NCBI GenBank assembly: GCA_964515215.1
Contig: CAZESL010000020.1
Location: 1-26,463 of the forward strand
Direction: 5' to 3'
Length of the DNA: 26,463 nucleotides
DNA from: SIG588 sp964515215
GTDB lineage: Bacteria; Bacillota; Clostridia; Oscillospirales; Acutalibacteraceae
The first letter of the stretch is position 1; every line of letters starts with the position of its first letter. Both the position numbers and the translations under genes were made by a program. The notes beneath the pieces were generated by a model, which did not search any database, was not told the DNA's origin, and worked only from the letters and a program-made list of their open reading frames with translations. Below, piece by piece: positions 12,356-21,992 of the stretch.

Positions 12356-14452
12356 ATGGCAACATTGGTAATTATGGAGTCCCCTGCAAAGGCGAAGACC
12401 GTGCAGAAATACTTGGGGCAGGGATATCAGGTGGTCGCGTCGGTCGGCCACATTCGCGACCTGCCGAAGACGCTGCTCGGTGTGGATATCGAGAACGGTT
12501 TTCGCCCGCGTTACGTGGATATTCCCGGCAAATCGGCGCTGATCCGCCAACTGAAAGGTATGGCGGCCGCGAGCGACAGCGTCATTCTCGCAACCGACCC
12601 GGACCGTGAGGGCGAGGCGATCTCGTGGCATTTGATGCAGGTGCTGGGGGTGGATCCGAAAAAATGTAACCGCGTTACGTTTAATGAGATCACCAAGACC
12701 GGTGTGGCGCAGGGGATGAGTGCGCCGCGCGGTCTGGATATGAATATGGTCAATGCACAGCAGGCGCGCCGTATCCTCGACCGCATCGTGGGCTATAAGA
12801 TCAGCCCGTTCCTGTGGAAGAAGATCCGTGCGGGTCTGTCGGCGGGACGCGTGCAGTCCGCCACCGTCAATCTGGTGGTCGAGCGGGAAGAGGCGATCCG
12901 CGCGTTTAAGAGCGAGGAATACTGGACGATCGATGCAAAACTTTCCGCCGTACCGAAGGGGAAGATGTTCCCCGCAAAACTCTACAGTATCGGCCGCAAC
13001 AAGGCGAAATTGGAGAATGCCGAGCAAACGCACGCGGTACTGGCGGAGCTCGACGGTGTGCCCTTTACCGTGCAAGCGGTGAAGCGCGGTGTGCGCCGCT
13101 TAGCACCGACACCGCCGTTCATCACCTCCACCATGCAACAGGAGGCGAGCCGTAAACTGGGCTTTGCCGCCCGTCGTACCATGAAAGCGGCGCAGGAGTT
13201 GTACGAAGGTGTGGAAGTGAAAGGGCAGGGCGCCGTCGGTCTTATCACCTATATGCGTACCGACTCGCTCCGTATTTCGGAAGATGCCCGCCGCGAAGGT
13301 GTGGAGTTTATCAAGAGTCGTTACGGTGCGAAATATCTGCCCGAAAAGCCTCGTGTGTTCAAGACTAAGAGCACGGCGCAGGATGCACACGAAGCGATCC
13401 GACCGACCATGCCGTCCCTCACCCCCGACGAGGTGAAGGATTCACTTACGGCGGATCAGTACAAGTTGTATAAACTCATCTGGGAACGCTTTATCGCGAG
13501 CTTGATGGCGAACTGTGTGCAGGATACCTGCCAACTGGATATTGCGGCAGGGCGTTGCCTGTTCAAGGCGAGCGGGTACACCGTGGCGTTCGACGGCTTT
13601 ACCGTTCTGTACGAAGAGGGTAAGGACGAAAATGAGGATGAAGATAACGCGGCATTACCGCCGCTGGGCGAAGGGGATGCGCTGACGGTGCGTAAACTGG
13701 ATGCTAACCAACACTTTACGCAACCGCCTGCCCGTTACACCGAAGCGACGCTGATCAAGACGATGGAAGAAAACGGCATCGGCCGTCCGTCCACTTTTGC
13801 GACCACGGTCAGCACCATTTTGGCGCGTGAATACGTGGAGCGTGAGGGCAAGGCGCTGAAACCTACGCCGCTCGGTGAGATCACCACCGGCTTGATGCGG
13901 GAAAAATTCCCCGAAGTGGTGGACGTGGAGTTCACCGCGAATATGGAGCAGGAACTGGACGAGGTGGAAACGGGCAAGAACGATTGGGTGTCGACGCTGG
14001 ATGCGTTCTATCAGGGATTTGCCAAGACCCTCACCGCCGCCGAAAAGGAACTCAACGGCGAAAAGATCAAAGTACCCGATGTGGAGAGCGACGTGGTGTG
14101 CGATCGGTGCGGGCGTAAGATGGTGGTGAAATCGGGCCGTTACGGCAAGTTTTTGGCGTGCCCCGGTTACCCCGATTGCAAGAATACCAAACGTATCGTG
14201 GAAGAAACGGGTGCACTGTGCCCCCGTTGCGGCGGTATGATCGTGGCGAAGCGCTCGGGGCGCGGCCGCAAATTTTACGGTTGTTCGAACTACCCGAAAT
14301 GCGATTTTGTGGTATGGAATGAACCTTCCGCCGAAGCGTGCCCCCGTTGCGGACGTACGCTGTTTAAGAAGAAAGGCAAGAACGGTGAAACGCTCTATTG
14401 TCTGAGTGAGGAATGCGGGTACACGGGTGCGCCGCAAAAGGAGAAGAAGTAA
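12356..14452 (+). CDS. topA: DNA topoisomerase I (type IA)
   Basis: A 698-residue enzyme that relaxes negative supercoils. The Toprim domain starts TLVIMESPAKAKTVQKYLG and holds ATDPDREGEAISWH. The core has GYKISPFLWKKIRAGLSAGR and the catalytic tyrosine in GLITYMRTDSLRIS (Tyr299 in this numbering). Three C-terminal four-cysteine zinc ribbons follow, starting CDRCGRKM, CPRCGGMI and CPRCGRTL, the last with a shorter closing half. An in-frame ATG at 12344 abuts the GAAGGA site too closely; the ATG at 12356 gives the usual MATLV start. It is the second gene of the dprA-topA-trmFO run. Confidence 0.96.
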   Translation: MATLVIMESPAKAKTVQKYLGQGYQVVASVGHIRDLPKTLLGVDIENGFRPRYVDIPGKSALIRQLKGMAAASDSVILATDPDREGEAISWHLMQVLGVDPKKCNRVTFNEITKTGVAQGMSAPRGLDMNMVNAQQARRILDRIVGYKISPFLWKKIRAGLSAGRVQSATVNLVVEREEAIRAFKSEEYWTIDAKLSAVPKGKMFPAKLYSIGRNKAKLENAEQTHAVLAELDGVPFTVQAVKRGVRRLAPTPPFITSTMQQEASRKLGFAARRTMKAAQELYEGVEVKGQGAVGLITYMRTDSLRISEDARREGVEFIKSRYGAKYLPEKPRVFKTKSTAQDAHEAIRPTMPSLTPDEVKDSLTADQYKLYKLIWERFIASLMANCVQDTCQLDIAAGRCLFKASGYTVAFDGFTVLYEEGKDENEDEDNAALPPLGEGDALTVRKLDANQHFTQPPARYTEATLIKTMEENGIGRPSTFATTVSTILAREYVEREGKALKPTPLGEITTGLMREKFPEVVDVEFTANMEQELDEVETGKNDWVSTLDAFYQGFAKTLTAAEKELNGEKIKVPDVESDVVCDRCGRKMVVKSGRYGKFLACPGYPDCKNTKRIVEETGALCPRCGGMIVAKRSGRGRKFYGCSNYPKCDFVVWNEPSAEACPRCGRTLFKKKGKNGETLYCLSEECGYTGAPQKEKK

Positions 14453-14455
14453 GTG

Positions 14456-15772
14456 ATGTCGATTACCGTGGTCGGAGCGGGACTCGCGGGATGTGAAGCC
14501 GCGTGGGCGATTGCCCGTGCAGGTATTCCCGTGACACTTGTGGAGATGAAACCGCAGAAATTCACCCCCGCACACAAAAGTGAACAGTTTGCCGAATTGG
14601 TGTGTTCCAACTCGCTTAAAGCCTCTCGCCTCGACAGCGCGGCGGGTATGCTCAAGGAGGAGATGCGGCGGCTCGGCTCGCTGTGTATGGAGGTCGCCGC
14701 CATCTGCGCGGTGCCTGCGGGCGGTGCGCTGGCGGTGGATCGCGAAGCGTTTGCGGCGGGAGTGACCGCCCGCATTGCGGCACATCCGCTCATTACGGTA
14801 AAACACGAGGAAGTAACCGCCCTGCCGACCGAAGGTGTGACGGTGATCGCAACGGGACCGCTGACGTCCGATGCGTTGGCAGCGGCACTGCGTGAGCAGT
14901 GCGGTGCGGGGCTGAACTTTTACGATGCCGCCGCCCCCATCGTTTCGGTCGACAGTTTGGACGAGGAGCATTTGTTCCGTGCTTCGCGGTACGACCGTGA
15001 GGAGAGCGGGGAGGGGGATTACCTCAACTGCCCGCTGAACAAGGCGGAATATGAAGCGTTTCACGCGGCCCTGATCAGCGCCGAGACCGCACCGCTGCAC
15101 GAGTTTGAAAAGGATCTGACCGTGTACGAAGGGTGTATGCCTATTGAGGTGTTGGCGCGCCGCGGGTTGGATGCGATCCGTTTCGGTCCGATGAAACCGG
15201 TGGGATTGCGTGACCCGCGTACAGGCCACCGCCCGTGGGCGGTGTTGCAACTGCGGGTGGAAAACGCCGCAGGCAGTATGGTCAATTTGGTCGGATTCCA
15301 GACCAACTTGAAATTCGGCGAGCAGAAGCGGGTGTTCGGTATGATCCCCGCACTGAAAAATGCGGAGTTTTTGCGCTACGGTGTGATGCACCGCAACACC
15401 TTCTTAAATTCGCCCGCATTGCTTACGGCAGGGTTTCAGTCCCGCCGTGCACCGCATCTGTTCTTTGCGGGGCAACTTACGGGTGTGGAAGGATATATGG
15501 AATCGGCGGCATCGGGTATTCTGGCGGGCATCAATGCCGCCCGTGCGGTCAGGGGGGAAGACTCCCTTATCCTGCCGCTTGATACGATGATCGGTGCGCT
15601 GGCGGGATACATCAGCAATCCCGACAACGAAAAGCACTTTCAACCGATGGGCGCGAATTTCGGGGTGATCCCCCCGCTTGTCGAACACATTCGGGATAAA
15701 CGGGCGCGGTACGCGGCGCTTTCGGCGCGCGGTCTGGCGCACTTGGATGAGATCATAGGAGGTAATACGTAA
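14456..15772 (+). CDS. trmFO: tRNA (uracil-54-C5)-methyltransferase, folate/FAD-dependent
   Basis: A 438-residue flavoprotein of standard TrmFO length. The dinucleotide-binding fold is at the start (VVGAGLAGCEAAWAIA). It is followed by MKPQKFTPAHKSEQFAELVC and SNSLKASRLDSAAGMLKEEM, both diagnostic of TrmFO. Later come LNCPLNKAEYEAF and GQLTGVEGYMESAASG. It uses methylene-tetrahydrofolate and FADH2 to make ribothymidine at position 54 of tRNA. GTG at 14453 is an alternative start one codon upstream; both are served by AGGAG at 14439-14443. It follows topA without a gap and its stop overlaps the plsX start by one base. Confidence 0.95.
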   Translation: MSITVVGAGLAGCEAAWAIARAGIPVTLVEMKPQKFTPAHKSEQFAELVCSNSLKASRLDSAAGMLKEEMRRLGSLCMEVAAICAVPAGGALAVDREAFAAGVTARIAAHPLITVKHEEVTALPTEGVTVIATGPLTSDALAAALREQCGAGLNFYDAAAPIVSVDSLDEEHLFRASRYDREESGEGDYLNCPLNKAEYEAFHAALISAETAPLHEFEKDLTVYEGCMPIEVLARRGLDAIRFGPMKPVGLRDPRTGHRPWAVLQLRVENAAGSMVNLVGFQTNLKFGEQKRVFGMIPALKNAEFLRYGVMHRNTFLNSPALLTAGFQSRRAPHLFFAGQLTGVEGYMESAASGILAGINAARAVRGEDSLILPLDTMIGALAGYISNPDNEKHFQPMGANFGVIPPLVEHIRDKRARYAALSARGLAHLDEIIGGNT

Positions 15773-16776
15773 TGCATATCGTAGTAGACGCATTCGGCGG
15801 CGATAACGCCCCGCTCGCCCCGCTTGCCGGCGCGGCGCTGGCGGCGGCCGACGGTGCACAGATCACCTTGGTGGGTAATGAAGAGATCTTGCGCCGCGTG
15901 GCGAAGGAACACAATATTTCGCTCGACGGCATCACCATCGTGCATGCCGAAGACGTGATCGCGATGGAGGACGAGCCCCGCTCGATTTTGAAGGCGCACA
16001 AGGATTGCTCGATGGCGGTCGGTCTGCGCATGGTGGCGGAAGGCCGCGGCGATGCGTTCGTCAGTGCGGGCAGTACGGGTGCGCTCGTGATGGGGGCGAC
16101 CTTCTTTGTCAAGCGCATTAAAGGCGTGCCGCGTGCGGCGATCGCCACCCTGATCCCGACCGCCTCGGGTAAGCCCAGTTTGATGCTGGATTCGGGTGCC
16201 AACGCGGAATGCCGCCCTGAAATGCTGTGCCAGTTTGCACAGATGGGCAGTGTGTATATGACTCGCGTGATGGGCGGCGGCAAGCCCGCAACCGTCGGCC
16301 TTGTCAACATCGGTACCGAAGAGTGCAAGGGCGGCGAACTGCAACAAGAGGCATACCGCTTGATCCAGGAGAGCGGTGTGAACTTTGTGGGTAACGTGGA
16401 ATCCCGCGAAGTGCCGTTCGGTGCGGCGGACGTGCTGGTGACCGACGGGTTTACGGGCAATATTCTGCTCAAAGCCATTGAAGGCACGGCGGGTATGCTG
16501 ATGAAAGAGATCAAATCAATGTTTATGAGCAATCTGCTCACGAAGGTCGCGGCACTGATGGTGAAATCCAAGATCGGTGTGTTGAAAAGCCGTATGTCCA
16601 CGAGCGAACACGGCGGTGCGCCGATCCTCGGTGTGTGCCGTCCCGTTATCAAAGCACACGGCAACTCGGATGCCGCGGCGATCCGCAGTGCCATTCGCAT
16701 TGCGGGCGAGTTTGCCGCGACCGGCGTGATCGAAGCGATCACCGAGGCCGCGAAGGGGAGCGGAGAGGATGAATAA
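15772..16776 (+). CDS. plsX: phosphate acyltransferase PlsX
   Basis: A 334-residue enzyme that makes acyl-phosphate from acyl-ACP, the first step of the PlsX/PlsY phospholipid route. Diagnostic segments are HIVVDAFGGDNAPLAPL at the start, FVSAGSTGALVMGATF, LDSGANAECRPEMLCQFA, VGLVNIGTEECKGGEL and VTDGFTGNILLKAIEGTA. The ATG shares its first base with the trmFO stop (TAATG) and has AGGAGGT upstream. The gene usually sits with fapR/fabD or acpP; here neither is adjacent, and rnc begins inside its last codons (8-base overlap). Confidence 0.96.
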   Translation: MHIVVDAFGGDNAPLAPLAGAALAAADGAQITLVGNEEILRRVAKEHNISLDGITIVHAEDVIAMEDEPRSILKAHKDCSMAVGLRMVAEGRGDAFVSAGSTGALVMGATFFVKRIKGVPRAAIATLIPTASGKPSLMLDSGANAECRPEMLCQFAQMGSVYMTRVMGGGKPATVGLVNIGTEECKGGELQQEAYRLIQESGVNFVGNVESREVPFGAADVLVTDGFTGNILLKAIEGTAGMLMKEIKSMFMSNLLTKVAALMVKSKIGVLKSRMSTSEHGGAPILGVCRPVIKAHGNSDAAAIRSAIRIAGEFAATGVIEAITEAAKGSGEDE

Positions 16777-17473
16777 CCGAGAGAACGCGCGGGATCTTAC
16801 CCCGTTGATGGCGCGGCTCGGCTATCGCTTTCGGGATGAATCACTGCTTCGGCGGGCACTGACTCACTCGTCCTATGCCAATGAGTCGGGACGCAATCTG
16901 CAGAGCAACGAACGGCTGGAGTTTTTGGGCGATTCGGTGCTGGGACTGACGGCGGCGATGCATCTTTTTCAAAAGGAAAAGGGCCCCGAAGGGGAACTTA
17001 CCAAACTGCGTGCGGCGGTGGTGTGTGAAAAAGCGCTGTTTTCGTACGCGAAGGAGATCGGGCTCGGCGGATGGCTGATGCTCGGCCGCGGTGAGGCGCA
17101 AAACGGCGGTGCCGAGCGCCCTTCCATCGTGGCGGATGCGTTTGAAGCGGTGACCGCCGCCATCTATCTGGACGGCGGCATGGAAGCGGCACGCGACTTC
17201 TTGCTCCCGTTTTTGGAAAAGGAAGCAAGCAATCAGCGCCGCGCCCACTTTAAGGACTATAAGACCCAGTTGCAGGAGATCGTGCAACAAAACCCCGGTG
17301 AGGTGATATCCTACGTACTTACGGGGGAGAGCGGGCCGGATCATAACAAGCAGTTCACGATGGAAGTGCATTTGAACTCCAACGTGATCGGCAGCGGCCG
17401 CGGACGCAGTAAAAAAGAGGCGGAGCAAAAAGCTGCCCGTGAGGCACTGCGTTTGATGGGATATGACGATTGA
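16769..17473 (+). CDS. rnc: ribonuclease III
   Basis: A 234-residue double-strand-specific endoribonuclease that processes rRNA and mRNA. The catalytic domain has the signature NERLEFLGDSVLGL (acidic Glu and Asp of the active site) and the second acidic cluster DAFEAVTAAIYLDGG. The C-terminal double-stranded RNA binding domain runs from FKDYKTQLQEIVQQNPGEVI to GRGRSKKEAEQKAAREAL. Length is typical. It overlaps plsX by eight bases, with GGAG-rich sequence upstream of the ATG, and is followed by smc in the common rnc-smc-ftsY order. Confidence 0.97.
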   Translation: MNNRENARDLTPLMARLGYRFRDESLLRRALTHSSYANESGRNLQSNERLEFLGDSVLGLTAAMHLFQKEKGPEGELTKLRAAVVCEKALFSYAKEIGLGGWLMLGRGEAQNGGAERPSIVADAFEAVTAAIYLDGGMEAARDFLLPFLEKEASNQRRAHFKDYKTQLQEIVQQNPGEVISYVLTGESGPDHNKQFTMEVHLNSNVIGSGRGRSKKEAEQKAAREALRLMGYDD

Positions 17474-17486
17474 TGAGAGGTAACAT

Positions 17487-20400
17487 ATGGTACTGAAAGC
17501 ACTGGAGATACACGGATTTAAATCCTTCCCCGACCGCACGGTACTGTCGTTCGGCGAGGGCATCACGGCGGTCGTGGGCCCGAACGGAAGCGGAAAATCC
17601 AACATAAGCGATGCGATCCGCTGGGTGCTCGGTGAGCAATCCAACAAAAGCCTGCGCGGCTCGAAGATGGAGGACGTCATCTTCAGCGGAACGGAAGAGC
17701 GGCGCGCCGTGGGATTTGCGGAGGTGTCGCTGATCATTGACAACTCCACCCGCATTTTGGATTTTGACAGTGACGACGTGAAGGTCACCCGTCGGTATTA
17801 CCGTTCGGGCGACAGTGAATATATGCTGAACAACGCCACCGTGCGGTTGAAGGATATCCAACTTTTGTTTATGGATACGGGCCTCGGCCGCGACGGGTAT
17901 TCCATCGTCGGGCAGGGACGTATCGGGGATATCGTGGCATCTAAATCGGAAGAGCGTCGCGAGATCTTTGAAGAAGCGGCGGGTATTGCCAAATACCGTT
18001 ACCGCAAGAATGAGGCGGAACGCCGCCTGAACGCGACGGAGGACAATCTTCTGCGTTTGCGCGATATCGTGAAAGAACTCGAAGACCGCGTGGGTCCGCT
18101 GGCGGAGCAGTCCGAAAAAGCGAAGGCGTTTTTGGAACTGTCGGAAGAAAAGAAGGGGCTTGAGATCGGTCTTTGGCTCTATCAGATCGACCGTTCGCGT
18201 GACGTGCTTCGTTCGTTGCAATCCAAGTTAGAACTTGCCCGCACGCAGTACGATGCCGCGGGCGCGGATATCGACCGCTTGGAAGAGCAGACCGAGGAGA
18301 TCACCCGTGAGGCGCAGGCGTTGGCGGTGCAGATGGATGAGATCCGCCGTGCCGCCGCTGCACTGGAAGAGGAGGCACTCCGCGCCGAGAGCGAAAGCGC
18401 GGTGCTTCGTAACGACATCTTCCACCGCGGTGAGACCATCGAGCGGGTGCGGGAGGATATCCGTAAAGCGGAAGAAGGCCGCTCGCAAATTGATGAAGAA
18501 GTCGCCCGCCACACGGCGGGGATCGCGGAAGAGCAGGCGAAGATCGAAGCGGCGCAGGCAGAAAGCCTTGTACTGTCCGAACAGATGGAAGCCCTCTCCC
18601 GCAGCAGCGAAGAGGTCACGGGGCAGATGGATACCCTCTCTGCCGAAGCGGCGGCGTTGGCGTTGCAGTTGTCGGATATCCGCGTAAAGCGGGTGTCGGG
18701 TGAAACGGCGCTTTCGGAGATCACGATGCGTCTTTCACAACTCACGGCGGGAGTCACCTTGCGCGGCGAGCAGGCGAAGGAAGCGGAAACTGAGCGTGCC
18801 GCGTGTGAAAAAGACCGCGCGGCGGTAGAAGAAACGCTGACCTCTTTGCGTAATTCGCAAAAGGGATATACCCTGCGTTTGCAGACGCGACAGGAAAAGT
18901 CGCAGACGCTGAAGGAGGAGGCCGACCGCCTGACGCTGGATGCCGAAGCGGCGGCACGTCGCGTGAGCCTGCTCGAAGAGATGGAACGCAATCTCGAAGG
19001 ATTCTCCGAAAGCGTAAAAACGGTGGTGAAGCAAGCAGGACGCGGGATGTTGCGCGGTCTGCACGGCCCCGTTTCCGGTTTGGTGCACGCGAAAAAGGAA
19101 TACGCGCTGGCGGTGGAAACGGCACTCGGTGCCGCCACGCAACATGTGGTGTGCGACCGTGAAGACGATGCCAAACGGGCGATCGCCTACTTGAAAGAGA
19201 ATCGCGCGGGTCGTGTGACCTTCCTGCCGATCGCATCGATGAAAGGTACGCTTTTGACCGAAAAAGGGTTGGAGGATGAAGAAGGATTCATCGGCCTTGC
19301 GAGTGAACTCGTGACCTGCGACAAGCAGTACGAGGAGATCGCCCGCAGTTTGCTCGGGCGCATTGCCGTGGTGGAAGATCTTGACCGCGCGGTGGAGATC
19401 GCCCGCAAGTATAAATACCGTTTCCGTATCGTGACGCTGGATGGTCAGGTCGTGAATGCGGGCGGCTCGATGACGGGCGGCTCATCGGTGCGTTCGGCGG
19501 GTCTGCTTTCCCGCCGTGCGGAGATCGAGCAGTTGAAGGCGAAGGCGGAAAAACAAAAGGCCGCCGCCGCCGAAGCACGTGAGAAAGCGCAAAAAGCGTT
19601 GCAGGAAACGGCGGCGGTAGAAGCGGAAGTGAGCGGTCTTGCCGCCGAGATCTCGGTCGCGCAGGAAGATGCCATTCGTTTGGACGGCGAACTGCGCCGT
19701 TTGACCGAACTTTCGGAAAACAGCCGCCGTGAAGCGGAAAATGCCGCCCGCGAAATTGAACAGTTGAACACCCGTGCCGCCGAACAGCGTACCGCGATGG
19801 AAGAAGCTGAAAAGACGGCGGCAACCGTCACCGAACAGCAGGCGGCACTCGAAGCGCAGATGGCCGAAGTGAGCGGCGGACGTCAGCAGTTGTCGGATGA
19901 ACGCGAAGGGTTGGCGGCGCGTATCGGTGACGTAAAATTGGCCATTCTGTCTCACCGCAAGGAGATCGAGGCGCACGAAGCGGCGATCGCCGACCTGCGC
20001 GCCCGTGAAGCGGATTCGAGCGGATACCGCGAAAGCTTAGAAGCACAGATCGCCGCGATCGAGGCACAAAATGTCGAGACCGAGCAACGCATTGAGGAAC
20101 TCACTGCCCGTGCCGCTGCTCTGCGTGAGCAGGCGAAAGCGGGACTTTCCGAGATCGAAACCCTGATGCAGCGTCGTGACGAAGGGGAACAGCGGCAGAC
20201 CGAATGCCGCCGCCTTGCCCGTGAAAAGAGCGACGAGCGCGAGCAGGCGGGGCGCGAAGTGGCGCGTTTGGAAGAGAAGGTGGAGACGGCTTCCCACGAA
20301 GCGGAAGACATCGTACGCAAACTCTACGACGAATACGAACTCACCCGTGCGGAAGCGGAACTGGAAGCACCGCCCATTGAAGAGCCTGCCAAAGCGGGGC

Positions 20401-21068
20401 GTCGTTTGGGCGAACTGAAATCCAAGATCCGCGCGCTCGGTAACGTCAACGTGGCGGCGATCGAGGAATATCGCGAGGTGAGCGAGCGGTATAGCTTTAT
20501 GTCCGAACAGGTACGGGACGTGGAGGTTTCCAAAGCGGAACTGCTGAAACTGATCGGCGACCTCACTTCCCAAATGCGGGATATCTTCGTGGAACGTTTC
20601 CGCCAGATCAACCAGAATTTCAGCGAGACCTTCACCGAATTGTTCGGCGGCGGTCAAGCGAAACTGGAACTTGCCGATCCGAACGACATTTTGCATTCGG
20701 GCATCGAAATGCACGTACAGCCCCCCGGCAAGAAGATCCTCAATTTGGATTCCCTCTCGGGCGGTGAAAAGGCGCTGGTTGCCATTGCGTTGCTGTTTGC
20801 CATCCTGCACGTGACTCCCTCACCGTTCTGTGTGCTGGATGAGATCGAGGCGGCGCTCGACGACGTGAACGTCGACCGCTACGCCTCCTACCTGCGCCGT
20901 ATGTGTGATAAAACACAGTTTATCGTCATTACTCACCGCCGCGGTTCGATGGAAGAAGCGGACGTGCTGTACGGCGTGACGATGCAGGAAAAGGGTGTGT
21001 CCAAACTGCTGGAACTGCGTGCGAGCGAAGTGGAGCAGAAACTGGGCATTTCCTTGCAGCAACAATAA
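17487..21068 (+). CDS. smc: chromosome segregation protein SMC
   Basis: A 1193-residue SMC, full length. The N-terminal head has Walker A GPNGSGKSNISDAIRWVLGE (31-50) and an arginine/Q-loop region. Long coiled coils rich in Glu, Ala and Arg run from about 170 to 500 and from 665 to 1000. The hinge lies near 515-660, ending with NAGGSMTGGS. The C-terminal head carries the signature SLSGGEKALVAIAL (about 1089-1102) and Walker B CVLDEIEAALDD. SMC with ScpAB folds and separates replicated chromosomes. The ATG at 17487 follows GAGAGGT. The high antisense coding potential over this gene reflects its biased codons. Confidence 0.98.
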   Translation: MVLKALEIHGFKSFPDRTVLSFGEGITAVVGPNGSGKSNISDAIRWVLGEQSNKSLRGSKMEDVIFSGTEERRAVGFAEVSLIIDNSTRILDFDSDDVKVTRRYYRSGDSEYMLNNATVRLKDIQLLFMDTGLGRDGYSIVGQGRIGDIVASKSEERREIFEEAAGIAKYRYRKNEAERRLNATEDNLLRLRDIVKELEDRVGPLAEQSEKAKAFLELSEEKKGLEIGLWLYQIDRSRDVLRSLQSKLELARTQYDAAGADIDRLEEQTEEITREAQALAVQMDEIRRAAAALEEEALRAESESAVLRNDIFHRGETIERVREDIRKAEEGRSQIDEEVARHTAGIAEEQAKIEAAQAESLVLSEQMEALSRSSEEVTGQMDTLSAEAAALALQLSDIRVKRVSGETALSEITMRLSQLTAGVTLRGEQAKEAETERAACEKDRAAVEETLTSLRNSQKGYTLRLQTRQEKSQTLKEEADRLTLDAEAAARRVSLLEEMERNLEGFSESVKTVVKQAGRGMLRGLHGPVSGLVHAKKEYALAVETALGAATQHVVCDREDDAKRAIAYLKENRAGRVTFLPIASMKGTLLTEKGLEDEEGFIGLASELVTCDKQYEEIARSLLGRIAVVEDLDRAVEIARKYKYRFRIVTLDGQVVNAGGSMTGGSSVRSAGLLSRRAEIEQLKAKAEKQKAAAAEAREKAQKALQETAAVEAEVSGLAAEISVAQEDAIRLDGELRRLTELSENSRREAENAAREIEQLNTRAAEQRTAMEEAEKTAATVTEQQAALEAQMAEVSGGRQQLSDEREGLAARIGDVKLAILSHRKEIEAHEAAIADLRAREADSSGYRESLEAQIAAIEAQNVETEQRIEELTARAAALREQAKAGLSEIETLMQRRDEGEQRQTECRRLAREKSDEREQAGREVARLEEKVETASHEAEDIVRKLYDEYELTRAEAELEAPPIEEPAKAGRRLGELKSKIRALGNVNVAAIEEYREVSERYSFMSEQVRDVEVSKAELLKLIGDLTSQMRDIFVERFRQINQNFSETFTELFGGGQAKLELADPNDILHSGIEMHVQPPGKKILNLDSLSGGEKALVAIALLFAILHVTPSPFCVLDEIEAALDDVNVDRYASYLRRMCDKTQFIVITHRRGSMEEADVLYGVTMQEKGVSKLLELRASEVEQKLGISLQQQ

Positions 21069-21080
21069 GGAGAGTATAAA

Positions 21081-21992
21081 ATGGGATTTTTCCAAAAGAT
21101 AAAACAAGGTTTGCAAAAAACGCGGGATTCTTTGATGAGTCCGCTCAATTCCCTGTTCCGTTCCTTCACCAAAATTGATGAGGAACTGTTCGAGGAGTTG
21201 GAAGAGATCCTCATTATGGGTGACGTGGGTGCCAACACGGCGGCACACATCTGCGAGAGGCTCCGCGCCCGCGTCAAAGAGACAGGTACGACCGATCCCA
21301 CCGCCGTGCGTGAACTGCTGGCCGCGATCGTCAGCGAGATGCTGGCGGGCGGGCAGGAGATGCAGTTGAACACCCGTCCTTCCGTCGTGCTGGTCATCGG
21401 CGTGAACGGGGTGGGTAAGACCACCACCATCGGCAAACTTGCGGCGCGTTACCGTGCCGAGGGCAAAAAGGTGGTGCTTGCGGCGGCGGACACCTTCCGT
21501 GCCGCGGCGATCGAACAACTGGAGATCTGGGCAGACCGTGCGGGTGCCGATTTCGTGCATCACGCGGAAGGGTCCGACCCTGCGGCGGTGGTGTTCGACG
21601 CCATCGGCGCCGCCAAAGCGCGCGGTGCGGATATCGTCATTTGCGATACGGCAGGGCGGTTGCACAACAAGAAAAATCTGATGGACGAACTCGCGAAGAT
21701 CGCCCGTGTGATCGACCGCGAGTTGCCGGGTGCGGACAAGGAAGTGTTGCTCGTGCTGGATGCCACTACGGGACAAAACGCCGTGAATCAGGCGCGTGAG
21801 TTCAAAAATGCCGCAGGTATTACGGGCATCGTGCTGACCAAACTGGACGGCACGGCGCGCGGCGGTGTGGTACTGGCGATCCGTGAAGATTTAGACGTTC
21901 CCGTGAAGTTCATCGGTGTCGGTGAAGGGGTGGATGATCTGCAACCGTTCGATCCCGCGGAGTTTACGAAAGGACTGTTCGAAACGGAATGA
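21081..21992 (+). CDS. ftsY: signal recognition particle receptor FtsY
   Basis: A 303-residue SRP receptor GTPase. It lacks the long acidic A domain of enterobacterial FtsY, beginning directly with an amphipathic helix (GFFQKIKQGLQKTRDSL) and the N domain. The G domain shows VIGVNGVGKTTTIGKLAA (P-loop), AADTFRAAAIEQL, ICDTAGRLHNKKNLMDEL, TKLDGTARGG and FIGVGEGVDDLQPFDP. It docks ribosome-nascent chains with SRP at the membrane. AAGGAG precedes the ATG. Its last four bases overlap rdgB (ATGA), so the two are translationally coupled. Confidence 0.97.
   Translation: MGFFQKIKQGLQKTRDSLMSPLNSLFRSFTKIDEELFEELEEILIMGDVGANTAAHICERLRARVKETGTTDPTAVRELLAAIVSEMLAGGQEMQLNTRPSVVLVIGVNGVGKTTTIGKLAARYRAEGKKVVLAAADTFRAAAIEQLEIWADRAGADFVHHAEGSDPAAVVFDAIGAAKARGADIVICDTAGRLHNKKNLMDELAKIARVIDRELPGADKEVLLVLDATTGQNAVNQAREFKNAAGITGIVLTKLDGTARGGVVLAIREDLDVPVKFIGVGEGVDDLQPFDPAEFTKGLFETE

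Noticed and set aside
13655..15391. Long open frame on the minus strand opposite topA and trmFO (578 codons)
   Set aside because: It lies wholly antisense to two clear genes, is rich in His, Arg and Gln in low-complexity fashion, shows no motif and has no fitting ribosome binding site. It is a by-product of the strong codon bias.
15753..16742. 329-codon open frame antisense to plsX
   Set aside because: It overlaps a confident gene over its full length and lacks any recognisable domain.
18182..19174. Long serine/arginine-rich open frame antisense to smc
   Set aside because: It is a shadow of the coiled-coil coding region (Glu/Ala/Arg codons read backwards), with no plausible start or family.
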